The notes: generated from the letters alone by a model not told the origin. 64,000 bases of DNA from Agromyces archimandritae (GCF_018024495.1 NZ_CP071696.1:2790001-2854000), one strand, 5' to 3'. Shown: positions 53,171-62,169, counted from the first letter of the stretch. Numbers and translations are program-made.

Positions 53171-54336
53171 TGGACACCGAGCTCAAGCACTACACCGTCG
53201 AAGAGGTTCTGAAGGGCTTCGTCTACAACGAGCTCGAGGGCAAGGGGCTGTTCGGACTCGACGGCAGGCTCGTCATCCAGCCTGAGTACCAGCGCAACTA
53301 CATCTATAACGACGGAAAGCGCGACGTCGCGGTGATCGATTCGCTGCTCAAGGGATACCCCCTCGGGCTGATCTACTTCAACGTTGAGGGCTCGACGCTC
53401 GAAGTCCTCGACGGACAACAGCGCATCACGAGTGTCGGCCGGTTCACCACTGGCAAGTTTGCCATCAAGGTCGGCGGAAAGGAGCAGACGTTCTCCTCGC
53501 TGCCGTTGAATCTCCAACGCACGATCCTCGACACCAGGCTCGACATCTATGAGTGCGACGGCACCGAGGACGAGATTAAGGCCTGGTTCCAGACGATCAA
53601 CATCGCCGGCGTGCCGCTAAACAGGCAGGAGCTGCGCAACGCGATCTACTCCGGGCCGTTCATCACCAAGGCCAAGGCGGAGTACTCCAACTCCAACAAC
53701 GCGAACATGCAGAAGTGGCAGTCGTACGTCAACGGCGACCCTAAGCGCCAGCAGATCCTCGAGGAGGCGCTTGAGTGGGTCGCGGCCCCGCACGGCCTGA
53801 CGATCGATGCCTATCTCGCCCAGCACCGCCAGGACACCGACATTGCCGAGCTGAAGAACTACTTCACCTCGGTCATCGACTGGGTCGCCGGCGTCTTCAT
53901 CCGGCCTCCGGACAAGGAAATGCGGGGCCTCGAGTGGGGCCGGCTCTACGAGGAGCACCACACGACGTCCTACAGCTCGGCGCAGCTCGATGATCGGATC
54001 AACGAGCTGCGCGGAGACCCCGCGGTGTACAGCCCGAAGGGCATCTACGAGTACCTGCTCGGCGGCGAGACAATGTCCCAGCTGCTCGACATCCGCTTGT
54101 TCGACGCGAAGGACAAGCGCGTCGCTTACGAGCGCCAGACGACTAAGGCCAAGGCCGCGGGCGAGTCGAACTGCCCCCTGTGCACAATCGCCGGGGACAG
54201 CAACAAGGCTCGGATCTACAAGCAGAACGAGATGGACGCCGACCACGTCACTGCCTGGTCGAAGGGCGGATCGACGAGCCTGTCCAACCTGACCATGCTC
54301 TGCCAGACGCACAACCGTGCCAAGGGCAATCGGTAG
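53170..54336 (+). CDS. DUF262 (ParB-like NTPase) protein with C-terminal HNH nuclease domain
   Basis: The 388-residue protein has an N-terminal DUF262 domain with [13 protein letters not shown] (36-48) and DGQQRITS (81-88), the motif seen in GmrSD-type and SspE-type restriction proteins. The C-terminal HNH domain (335-388) has zinc-type Cys335/Cys338 and Cys378/His381, the core DADHV with His359, and Asn373 in LSNLTMLC. It would hydrolyse a nucleotide and cut DNA. GTG 53170 overlaps the methylase stop, and the GHKL gene starts eight bases after its stop, so it is the middle gene of a tight operon. Whether it cuts unmodified or modified DNA is unknown. Confidence 0.85.
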   Translation: MDTELKHYTVEEVLKGFVYNELEGKGLFGLDGRLVIQPEYQRNYIYNDGKRDVAVIDSLLKGYPLGLIYFNVEGSTLEVLDGQQRITSVGRFTTGKFAIKVGGKEQTFSSLPLNLQRTILDTRLDIYECDGTEDEIKAWFQTINIAGVPLNRQELRNAIYSGPFITKAKAEYSNSNNANMQKWQSYVNGDPKRQQILEEALEWVAAPHGLTIDAYLAQHRQDTDIAELKNYFTSVIDWVAGVFIRPPDKEMRGLEWGRLYEEHHTTSYSSAQLDDRINELRGDPAVYSPKGIYEYLLGGETMSQLLDIRLFDAKDKRVAYERQTTKAKAAGESNCPLCTIAGDSNKARIYKQNEMDADHVTAWSKGGSTSLSNLTMLCQTHNRAKGNR

Positions 54337-54344
54337 GAACCGCG

Positions 54345-56330
54345 ATGACTCGCATCTCCCTTGAGGCCGGCAACGACCTCGTCGAGAGGCTCGCCCACGA
54401 GAACGACTCGGTCAAGGCGGTCGTCGAGCTCGTCTGGAACAGTCTTGACGCCGACGCCCATTCCGTCTCGGTGGCGCTACACCGCAACGAGGCAGACGGG
54501 GTCATAGGCCTCGAGGTCACCGACGACGGGCACGGCATGGCTCCCGAGGAGCTGTCCTCGGCTTTCCGGTGGGTTGGCAACTCGTGGAAGCGGATGGCTG
54601 GGCACAGCAAGGGCGAGCAGCGCCCGCTGCACGGCCGCTTCGGCCAAGGCCGGCTACGGGCGTTCGCGCTCGGCACCCAGATCGAATGGGTGACCGTCGC
54701 TGACAGCACCGATGGGAAGCGTCTTCGTTCGGTCGTCCGCTCCTCGGTCAACGCTCGGAACGATTTCGACGTCTCGGACCCGGTGGGCACAGACGAGGCC
54801 CGCGGGACGCGATTCGTCGCTTCAGGTCGTGATGCCCTGGACCGTCTTGACGCTGACAGGACGCGCGACCGGATCACGGCGACGTTCGCGCCGTACCTGC
54901 TCGCCCGCGACAATGTCGAGCTCGTCTATGACGGCTCACGCATCCAGCCCGGTGACGTCGTCGACCTAGACACCCCCTACGACCTCGAGTGGGAGCACGA
55001 GGGTGTCACCCGGCAGGCGAAGCTCCGGATCATTGAGTGGAAAGCGGGCGCGGAACGGACGATCCACCTCTGCGACGGAGAAGGCGTCCCGGTTGACGCG
55101 CTCGACACTGCTCCGGCCGCCGACTTCCAGTACTCGGCCTACGTCATGTGGGACGAGATGCCCGAGCATCACAACGAGTGGATCCTCGCGAAGCTCGAAA
55201 GCGCGCCCTCAGCCCTCGGAATGCTGCTCTCCGAGGTTGACCGGGTCCTCGACGAGCACTTCGAGGGTCGGCGCGCCCAGCGCCGCCGTGAGCTCGTCGA
55301 GGAGTGGAAGGACGGCAACGTCTACCCATACCAAGGCGAGCCGGGGACGGAGGAGGAGAAGGTCGAGCGGGCGACGTTCGATGTGGTCGCCACGTCGATC
55401 CGCAGGCACATCCCGAGCGGCAAGAAGCAGAAGAAGCTCACCCTCGGGCTGCTGCGCGAGTCGCTCCAGCAGCGGCCTAGCGACGTCTCAGCGTTGCTCG
55501 ACGAGTACGTCGGGCTGCCCGCCGACGAGAAGGAGCAGCTCGAGCGCCTCCTCACGCGTACCAGCCTGTCGCGGGTGATCCAAGCGTCGAGCAACGTCAC
55601 CAATCGGCTCGAGTTCCTCCGCGCCCTCGAGCTCATGGTCTTCGACCCCGAAGCGAACAAGATGGTCGGCGAACGGGACCACCTGCACAAGATCCTCGAG
55701 AGCGAGCTCTGGGTCTTCGGTGAGCAGTACAACCTCATGGTGAGCGAGCGGGGCCTGACAGCCGCGCTCCATCGGCACCGTGAATTGCTCGGTGAGCCGA
55801 GCACGGACAAGACGCCTGTGAAGCTGCTCGACGGCAAGTCGGGCCGGCTCGATCTCCTACTCTCCGTCGCCGCCACCGAGCATGACCGGAACCGACACCT
55901 CGTCGTCGAGCTCAAGGCTCCGAAGGTTCCGGCAGGACAAAAGGAACTGGCGCAGATCAAGGCGTACGCGATGGCGGTCGCCAAGGATCCGCGGTTCGCG
56001 AGCAGCACGACGGAATGGGACTTCTGGCTCGTAACGGGCGAGATCGACGATGGCGTCCGTCAGGAGGCGAACCAGCGGGGCCGGGAACGCGGAGTCGTGT
56101 TCGAGCCTGATCTCCCCGATGCGCCCGGAGCGAAGGTCAGGGTCTGGGTGCGCGATTGGGGCCAGATCATCGATGACGCCAAGCGTCGGCTCGACTACTT
56201 CCAGAAGAGCCTGCAGCATGATCCCTCGCTCGACGACGCACGGGACTATCTGCGCCGCAACCACGGCGACGTCATCCCTGAAGGACTGCTGGTCGACCAG
56301 ATCGGGAATGACGCTGCAGTCAACGAATGA
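54345..56330 (+). CDS. GHKL-type ATPase fused to a PD-(D/E)XK-like nuclease domain
   Basis: The 661-residue protein begins with a Bergerat-fold ATPase domain of the HSP90/MutL/MORC type: Glu28 and Asn32 in VELVWNSLDADA, DDGHGM at 60-65 and the lid GRFGQGRLRAFALG at 97-110. A long middle region (about 170-440) includes a basic helical stretch. The C-terminal part has WVFGEQYNL at 456-464, then GRLDLLLSV with Asp503 and HLVVELKAP with Glu522 and Lys524, the spacing of a PD-(D/E)XK nuclease core. GHKL ATPases in restriction-modification operons have been described in comparative genomics (MutL/MORC relatives), from memory. It is the last gene of the cluster. ATP-gated DNA cleavage is the likely role. 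Confidence 0.83.
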   Translation: MTRISLEAGNDLVERLAHENDSVKAVVELVWNSLDADAHSVSVALHRNEADGVIGLEVTDDGHGMAPEELSSAFRWVGNSWKRMAGHSKGEQRPLHGRFGQGRLRAFALGTQIEWVTVADSTDGKRLRSVVRSSVNARNDFDVSDPVGTDEARGTRFVASGRDALDRLDADRTRDRITATFAPYLLARDNVELVYDGSRIQPGDVVDLDTPYDLEWEHEGVTRQAKLRIIEWKAGAERTIHLCDGEGVPVDALDTAPAADFQYSAYVMWDEMPEHHNEWILAKLESAPSALGMLLSEVDRVLDEHFEGRRAQRRRELVEEWKDGNVYPYQGEPGTEEEKVERATFDVVATSIRRHIPSGKKQKKLTLGLLRESLQQRPSDVSALLDEYVGLPADEKEQLERLLTRTSLSRVIQASSNVTNRLEFLRALELMVFDPEANKMVGERDHLHKILESELWVFGEQYNLMVSERGLTAALHRHRELLGEPSTDKTPVKLLDGKSGRLDLLLSVAATEHDRNRHLVVELKAPKVPAGQKELAQIKAYAMAVAKDPRFASSTTEWDFWLVTGEIDDGVRQEANQRGRERGVVFEPDLPDAPGAKVRVWVRDWGQIIDDAKRRLDYFQKSLQHDPSLDDARDYLRRNHGDVIPEGLLVDQIGNDAAVNE

Positions 56331-56441
56331 CGGTCCCCCAGGTGCGGACCTAGGAGTCGTGGGTGTCGGCATGTTGGGCAGTTCAGATCAACAGCGCTGC
56401 TGGATGGCCTGGGGTGGATGTATTGGGGTCGCGACAACGAC

Positions 56442-56862
56442 TCACGTGTGACGAAAGCTGGAGTCAGCATCGTTCGCATCGTCGCGGAGTCGAGTTGCGG
56501 CGCGGTCGATGCGCTCAAAGAGGTCGATCGACTGCCATGCCTGACGTAGAAGGATGTTTTCTCGACCTTCCGCTGCCTCGAGCGCGGGGTTCAGAAGCAG
56601 AAGCTGCTCACGAGGCGCGTCGCTCTGTTGAGCAGCACGCGCGGCAGCGAGCAGCGCCTCCTCGAGCTCAGAGGCATCGAGCATGACCAATGACTCGAGC
56701 TCCGCAATGGATACAACCCCCACCGGGAGATCAGACTGCTGCAGGTGCTCCCAGATGAACCAGTTCTGGTTGACGAAGAAGGGTTCGAGCGTGACCACGA
56801 GACCGATCCGAGGCTTCGTGGCGTCGAGTTGGTGGAGCCCACCGCCAATCGTGTGGATATCG
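56442..56862 (-). pseudogene. C-terminal remnant of a gene truncated by the ISL3-like element
   Basis: An open minus-strand frame enters from the left ISL3 end at 56862 and stops at 56442, giving about 140 residues. These include DIHTIGGGLHQLDATKPRI, GLVVTLEPFFVNQNWFIWEHL, LPVGVVSIAELESLVML and a helical, acidic tail. The VVTLEP..F...WEHL..S.LPV..VSI.ELE pattern looks like the end of a PD-(D/E)XK-type enzyme that I have seen in other loci, but I cannot name it. The 5' part is not found beyond the IS pair, so it was probably lost by deletion. An internal GTG could yield a 118-residue product. Confidence 0.55.
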
Positions 56863-58319
56863 GGCTCTTCGGAGATCTGGTGGGGGTGAGGTGTCCGGGG
56901 CGTGACTGGCGTGTAGGGGTCGAGGTCCCCGAGGATCAGAAGCGCTAACCACCTGATTCCGACCGAGGACCTCGACGTGCTTCACCTTACTTCGGGGCGC
57001 GTTGACGCGCGTCCGGCTGCTGATCCCTGTGACCGTTGTGACCTGCTGCTGGGCCTGGACGGGGTCCACGTCGAGCATGTCGATCGCCGTGACGGCCTGC
57101 TGACGGTCACGGTCTCCAGCCCGCCGGGACCTGCCGGGTGCCCATCGTGCGGGGTGATCGCGACCGGTCGTGGCCGCCGACGCCGGGTGCTGCGGGACGT
57201 GCCTGGCGCTGACCGGGTGCGCCTGGTATGGCGGCAACGCGTCTTCCGCTGCGAGGACACCGACTGCGGCCGGAAGACGTTCATGGAACAGCTCCCGTCG
57301 TTGGTCGCCCCACGCGGATCGATCACGGCCCGTGCCGTGGTCTGGGCGATCGGGCAGTTGCGTCGCGAACACGCCACCGTCCAAGGCTTGGCTCGTCAGC
57401 TCGACACGTCGTGGAAGACGCTCTGGCGGGCCGTCGAACCCGAACTCGAGCAGCTTGCCGCCGACGAGTCCCGGTTCGACGGGGTCAGCACCCTCGGTGT
57501 CGATGAACACATCTGGCACCACGTCGATCCCGCATGCGCGGCCCGAAGGAGTTGACCGGGATGGTCGACCTGACCCGCGACGAGCACGGCAAGACGCACG
57601 CCAGGCTGCTGGACCTCGTGCCCGGCCGTTCCGGGCGCGTCTACAAGGCCTGGCTGGACCAACGCGGCGAGGACTTCCGTCGGAACGTGAAAGTGGCCGC
57701 CTTGGATCCCTTCGCCGGCTACAAGGCCGCCATCGACGACAAGCTCCACGACGCGATCGCCGTGCTGGACGCGTTCCACGTTGTGAAGCTCGCTACCGCC
57801 GCCGTCGACGAGGTCCGCCGCCGGGTCCAACAGGACACCCTCGGCCATCGCGGCCGGAAGGGCGACCCGCTCTACGGGATCCAGACCATCCTCCGCGCCG
57901 GGGCCGAGCACCTCACCGACAAGCAACGAGCACGTCTGGTCGCCGCGATCAACGCCGACCCCGCCCACGAGGAAGTCTTCATCGCCTGGCAGTGTGCACA
58001 GCAACTCCGCGCCGCCTACCACGCGAAGGATCTGGCCCAAGGACGACGGATCGCCGTCACCGTCGTCGACACGTTCCACACCTGCCCGATCCCCGAGATC
58101 GCCCGCTTGGGCCGCACCCTGAGACGGTGGCGCGACGCGTTCCTGGCCTACTTCACCACCGGCCGCTCATCCAACGGCGGCACCGAGGCCGTGAACGGCA
58201 TCATCGAACTCCACCGCCGCCTCGCCAGAGGCTTCCGCAACCGCCACAACTACCGCCTCCGCATGCTCCTCGCCGCCGGCGGCCTCACCCCATGACCCCC
58301 ACCGGATGTCCGAAGAGCC
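56863..58319 (+). mobile_element. ISL3-family-like insertion sequence, copy 1
   Basis: The element is 1457 bp, bounded by inverted repeats GGCTCTTCGGAGATCTGGTG (left) and the complement of GGCTCTTCGGACATCCGGTG (right). It carries one transposase gene broken by a one-base deletion. It stands five bases before a second, otherwise near-identical copy in the same orientation. A target duplication with the flanks is not visible. Confidence 0.88.
56977..58295 (+). pseudogene. ISL3-family transposase, frameshifted (copy 1)
   Basis: The intact form would be about 439 residues: N-terminal zinc finger with CPSCGV and CEDTDCGRKTF (about 50-95), an HTH with ATVQGLARQLDTSWKTLWRAV, then a DDE domain with Asp in TLGVDEHIWHH, Asp in AALDPFAGYKAAI and Glu in GGTEAVNGIIELH. 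Here one G is missing after GATCC at 57530/57531, so the frame breaks at HVDP and resumes at 57534 with MRGPKELTGM. Elsewhere the translation equals that of copy 2. Confidence 0.85.
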
Positions 58320-58324
58320 CTTGC

Positions 58325-59783
58325 GGCTCTTCGGAGATCTGGTGGGGGTGAGGTGTCCGGGGCGTGACTGGCGTGTAGGGGTCGAGGTCCCCGAGGATCA
58401 GAAGCGCTAACCACCTGATTCCGACCGAGGACCTCGACGTGCTTCACCTTACTTCGGGGCGCGTTGACGCGCGTCCGGCTGCTGATCCCTGTGACCGTTG
58501 TGACCTGCTGCTGGGCCTGGACGGGGTCCACGTCGAGCATGTCGATCGCCGTGACGGCCTGCTGACGGTCACGGTCTCCAGCCCGCCGGGACCTGCCGGG
58601 TGCCCATCGTGCGGGGTGATCGCGACCGGTCGTGGCCGCCGACGCCGGGTGCTGCGGGACGTGCCTGGCGCTGACCGGGTGCGCCTGGTATGGCGGCAAC
58701 GCGTCTTCCGCTGCGAGGACACCGACTGCGGCCGGAAGACGTTCATGGAACAGCTCCCGTCGTTGGTCGCCCCACGCGGATCGATCACGGCCCGTGCCGT
58801 GGTCTGGGCGATCGGGCAGTTGCGTCGCGAACACGCCACCGTCCAAGGCTTGGCTCGTCAGCTCGACACGTCGTGGAAGACGCTCTGGCGGGCCGTCGAA
58901 CCCGAACTCGAGCAGCTTGCCGCCGACGAGTCCCGGTTCGACGGGGTCAGCACCCTCGGTGTCGATGAACACATCTGGCACCACGTCGATCCGCGCATGC
59001 GCGGCCCGGAAGGAGTTGACCGGGATGGTCGACCTGACCCGCGACGAGCACGGCAAGACGCACGCCAGGCTGCTGGACCTCGTGCCCGGCCGTTCCGGGC
59101 GCGTCTACAAGGCCTGGCTGGACCAACGCGGCGAGGACTTCCGTCGGAACGTGAAAGTGGCCGCCTTGGATCCCTTCGCCGGCTACAAGGCCGCCATCGA
59201 CGACAAGCTCCACGACGCGATCGCCGTGCTGGACGCGTTCCACGTTGTGAAGCTCGCTACCGCCGCCGTCGACGAGGTCCGCCGCCGGGTCCAACAGGAC
59301 ACCCTCGGCCATCGCGGCCGGAAGGGCGACCCGCTCTACGGGATCCAGACCATCCTCCGCGCCGGGGCCGAGCACCTCACCGACAAGCAACGAGCACGTC
59401 TGGTCGCCGCGATCAACGCCGACCCCGCCCACGAGGAAGTCTTCATCGCCTGGCAGTGTGCACAGCAACTCCGCGCCGCCTACCACGCGAAGGATCTGGC
59501 CCAAGGACGACGGATCGCCGTCACCGTCGTCGACACGTTCCACACCTGCCCGATCCCCGAGATCGCCCGCTTGGGCCGCACCCTGAGACGGTGGCGCGAC
59601 GCGTTCCTGGCCTACTTCACCACCGGCCGCTCATCCAACGGCGGCACCGAGGCCGTGAACGGCATCATCGAACTCCACCGCCGCCTCGCCAGAGGCTTCC
59701 GCAACCGCCACAACTACCGCCTCCGCATGCTCCTCGCCGCCGGCGGCCTCACCCCATGACCCCCACCGGATGTCCGAAGAGCC
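58325..59783 (+). mobile_element. ISL3-family-like insertion sequence, copy 2
   Basis: The second copy is 1459 bp with the same terminal inverted repeats. It is separated from copy 1 by CTTGC (58320-58324). The same CTTGC occurs just after its right end (59784 onward: ACTCTTGC), which may be part of an imperfect target duplication. Copies 1 and 2 differ by their respective indels in the transposase. Confidence 0.88.
58439..59759 (+). pseudogene. ISL3-family transposase, frameshifted (copy 2)
   Basis: This is the same transposase as copy 1 but with an extra G near 59008-59009 (CCCGGAAGG where the reading frame needs CCCGAAGG). The frame breaks just after MRGP, about 18 bases from the site of the copy 1 deletion. 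The two halves, residues 1 to about 190 and about 191 to 439, are otherwise open and complete with zinc finger, HTH and DDE residues. Neither copy could make full transposase without frameshifting, unless the indels are sequencing errors. Confidence 0.85.
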
Positions 59784-60077
59784 ACTCTTGCCTTGAACTG
59801 ATTCCAGGTTGGGGGAGTGCGAGACCGGGGATAGCGGAACGTGGCGTGCACTGCAACTCAGTTGAACTCGAAGGTTCGATACGACGACTGCACGTTGAAG
59901 TGCCGACCATCTCTCCGCCGCTGTACGAAGTCCGCGATCGTGTCGACGTCCTTGCCCCGCATCCCAAGCTGGCGGCACTTCGCCCGCACCTGCTCGACGG
60001 TGATGCCAGCCCAGCGGTCTGGGCGGTTCATCATGTCTGTGGGCTGTGTCAAGTTCGGTGGACGGTCTGTTTGGTGT

Positions 60078-60968
60078 TCAGGCCGCGATCGCGGTCTGAG
60101 GGTCGTGCTGGGCTCGGACTTCGGCCGGGGTGCGGTATCCGAGGCTCGAGTGCAATCTGCGACGGTTGTAGAACACTTCGATGTACTGCATGACGTGGAA
60201 CCGTGCCTGCGCTCGGGTCGTGAAGTGGTACCGGTGGTACATCTCGTTCTTCAGCATGCTGAAGAACGATTCGGCCACGGCGTTGTCCCAGCAAACCCCG
60301 GTGCGTCCGACCGATAGGCGCACTCCGAGACTGTCGGCGATGTCGGCGTAAGCCTGCGAGGTGTAGACGCTGCCGCGGTCGCTGTGGAAGATCGCCCCGT
60401 GCTCGACACGCCCGTGCGCGTGGGCCATGCGAAGGGCGTCGGCGACGAGTTCGGTGCGCATGTGATCGGCCATCGACCAACCCACGACCTCACGGTTGAA
60501 CAAGTCGATGACGGTGGCCAGGTACAGCCATCCCTGCCCGGTACGCAGGTAGGTGATATCGCCCACCAACCGGGTCCCGGGGTGATCGGCGGTGAAGTCG
60601 CGGCAGAGCAGATCGGGGCGTTCGGCGGCGTCAGCGGCGGGGATCGTGGTTCGCTTCCTCGTACGCGGCTGAACGCCGAATAGTCCCGCCTCACGCATGA
60701 GTTTCCGGACCAGGCCTTCCGACGCGTGGATGCCGCGGCGGCCCAGTTCGGCCACTACTCGCCGGAACCCGCTGGTCTGGGCCGAGTCGTGATGGATCTG
60801 CATGATCAGTTCTGACAGGGCCGCTCGTCGCGTCGCCGCCGGCGAGGCCGTGCCCTGCCGCCGCGCCCACGCGTAGTAGCCGGCGCGAGTAACGCCGAGC
60901 ATCGAGGCCATGAACTCGACCGTGTGGTTGGCCTTCTCCGCGTGGATCAGCGTGAACTTCACGCTCAC
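60078..60968 (-). CDS. IS3-family transposase OrfB (DDE integrase)
   Basis: The 296-residue protein has an HTH-like N-terminus (VEFMASMLGVTRAGYYAW), HTH_21-type segment SGFRRVVAELGRRGIHASEGLVRKLM, and the rve DDE core: Asp in LVGDITYLRTGQGWLYLATV, Asp in IFHSDRGSVYTSQ and Glu in NAVAESFFSMLKNE, ending RRLHSSLGYRTPAEV. The GTG start overlaps the orfA stop (GTGA), so translation is coupled by overlap; no slippery heptamer is obvious. Confidence 0.93.
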   Translation of the reverse strand: MSVKFTLIHAEKANHTVEFMASMLGVTRAGYYAWARRQGTASPAATRRAALSELIMQIHHDSAQTSGFRRVVAELGRRGIHASEGLVRKLMREAGLFGVQPRTRKRTTIPAADAAERPDLLCRDFTADHPGTRLVGDITYLRTGQGWLYLATVIDLFNREVVGWSMADHMRTELVADALRMAHAHGRVEHGAIFHSDRGSVYTSQAYADIADSLGVRLSVGRTGVCWDNAVAESFFSMLKNEMYHRYHFTTRAQARFHVMQYIEVFYNRRRLHSSLGYRTPAEVRAQHDPQTAIAA

Positions 60969-61255
60969 CGCTGTTCCCGGGCGAAGAAGGCCGCGGCTTT
61001 TTTCAAGAACGCGTTCTCCTCGATCAACCGGCGATTCTCAGCCTCCAGACGAGCGATCCGTGCTGCATCGACCGGCATCGGCGCGGTCTGCGGATCAGGA
61101 TGCTGCTGCCGGTATGCCTTGACCCAGTACCCCAGCGAGGACTCGTTGATACCCAACTCCCTGGCGACCTGCGCCACCGCACGCTTGCCCTGCACGACGA
61201 GCTGGACCGCGTCGGCCTTGAACTCATCCGTGAACTTCCTACGACTCGACGACAT
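60965..61255 (-). CDS. IS3-family transposase OrfA
   Basis: The 96-residue protein has an HTH domain (RRKFTDEFKADAVQLVV, VAQVARELGINESSLGYWVKAYR) and a C-terminal leucine-zipper region (AARIARLEAENRRLIEENAFLKKAAAFFA) that mediates OrfAB multimers. It is followed by orfB with a 4-base overlap. Intact. Confidence 0.92.
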   Translation of the reverse strand: MSSSRRKFTDEFKADAVQLVVQGKRAVAQVARELGINESSLGYWVKAYRQQHPDPQTAPMPVDAARIARLEAENRRLIEENAFLKKAAAFFAREQR

Positions 61256-62028
61256 CTCGTGAAACTACTTCCTGGTAACAACCGTCAACAGAAAGTGTCA
61301 CACCCCACTGCTTTGAGCTTGTCTTCTTCATTCCACTTCAGGCCCGATGAGTAGCCCGCGGCCATGGCGGCGACATGCTCGAGGATCGCGTCGACGCCGT
61401 TCGGCAGCGGATCAAGATCGACGTGGCGAGTCTGACTCGGCTCGACGGTCCGGCCCGGGTAGAGCTGCACGGGGTTCACATCCGCGATCCACTCCGTCGT
61501 CTCTGTGGTGTTCCACTCGATGACGGCGATTGCGTCGGCATCGACGTTCCAGATCTCGTTAAGGTGCTCTCGATCAGGCCAGGCGTAGAGCACGCGTTGC
61601 CCGTCGTAGTGGCCGCCACGATGTCCGCGCCACACGTAGTGGGCCACGCGTGGGTGCGACGTCAGACGTGCAAGTGCTGCACTGTCGAACGAGCGTCTTG
61701 GGGTGACAACGACAACGGAGCCACCCTCCCGTGCGAGCAACCACTTCACGGCGCGCACGTTCTGCGCCTCTCGCGTGTCGTCTTCACCGAGTCGCGATAC
61801 CGCAACGGCGACATCACCCATGCCGGCCTCCTTCAGCTTGTATACGAGGCACACGGTATACGTGACCTCCGACATTCGCCTTTGGCGATTCATGGTGCGT
61901 TTGCGTCGGACGCACGAGCGCGTTGAGTAGATTGACTTCTGCAACGCATCTCCGCAGATCACAGCGTGACTTGAAGCGCTCGGCCGAGATCGCGAAAGTC
62001 GTGAGTCCAAATGGTTGTCTGTACCGGA

Positions 62029-62057
62029 ACGTGGTCGAGTTCCGCTTCAACGTGTGA
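62029..62057. repeat. ychF 3'-end repeat, right copy (attR-like)
   Basis: These 29 bases repeat the last codons and stop of ychF (44348-44376) with one mismatch. Sequence upstream of this copy is unrelated to ychF, while a strong hairpin follows 24 bases downstream as expected after the end of a gene. This matches the far edge of an element integrated at the ychF 3' end. Confidence 0.75.
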
Positions 62058-62080
62058 TGTGAGCTGATCCTGCTCCGCGG

Positions 62081-62109
62081 GCCCCGTCGATCTTCGTGAT
62101 CGGCGGGGC
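62081..62109. terminator. Hairpin terminator after the right ychF-end repeat
   Basis: GCCCCGTCGATC (62081-62092) pairs with GATCGGCGGGGC (62098-62109) with one G-T pair and the loop TTCGT, followed by TTCGTCGCCTCGTTCTTGTCTTT. It probably was the terminator of ychF in the ancestral arrangement and now stands alone after the island. Confidence 0.72.
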
Positions 62110-62149
62110 TTCGTCGCCTCGTTCTTGTCTTTCCGCATCGAGCAATCAG

Positions 62150-62169
62150 TGCTATCATGGTTGATAGCA
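62150..62169. promoter_or_regulatory. FitAB-type palindromic operator
   Basis: TGCTATCA (62150-62157) and TGATAGCA (62162-62169) form a perfect inverted repeat with a four-base spacer, 16 bases before the antitoxin start. I recall the same TGCTATCA/TGATAGCA half-sites in the operator bound by the gonococcal FitAB complex, there with a longer spacer. Autoregulation of this module is very likely. Confidence 0.75.

Larger units (their letters stand above)
60040..61307 (-). mobile_element. IS3-family insertion sequence with CTG target duplication
   Basis: The element is 1268 bp with imperfect inverted ends TGGGCTGTGTCAAGTTCGG (from 60040) and, inward from 61307, TGGGGTGTGACACTTTCTG. The three bases CTG flank both sides (60037-60039 and 61308-61310), a clean 3-bp target duplication typical of IS3. 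It carries orfA and orfB on the minus strand, both intact, which suggests a recent insertion. Confidence 0.93.
59858..61821 (-). pseudogene. Unrecognised gene split by IS3, exactly reconstructable
   Basis: The 5' part runs from ATG 61821 (AAGGAGG is six bases upstream) down to 61308, and the 3' part from 60036 down to 59858. Removing IS3 and one copy of its CTG target duplication restores one open frame of 230 residues across the join (KLKA then DMMNRPDRWAG). The product reads MGDVAVAVSRLGEDDTREAQ at the start, has LLAREGGSVVVVTPRRSFDS and a C-terminal GITVEQVRAKCRQLGMRGKD helix. I know no family. It was the last gene of the island before the right ychF-end repeat. Confidence 0.75.

Noticed and set aside
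57520..57545. Programmed frameshifting to make the ISL3 transposase
   Set aside because: The two copies break in different directions at slightly different bases and no slippery heptamer is present, so a shared programmed signal does not fit.
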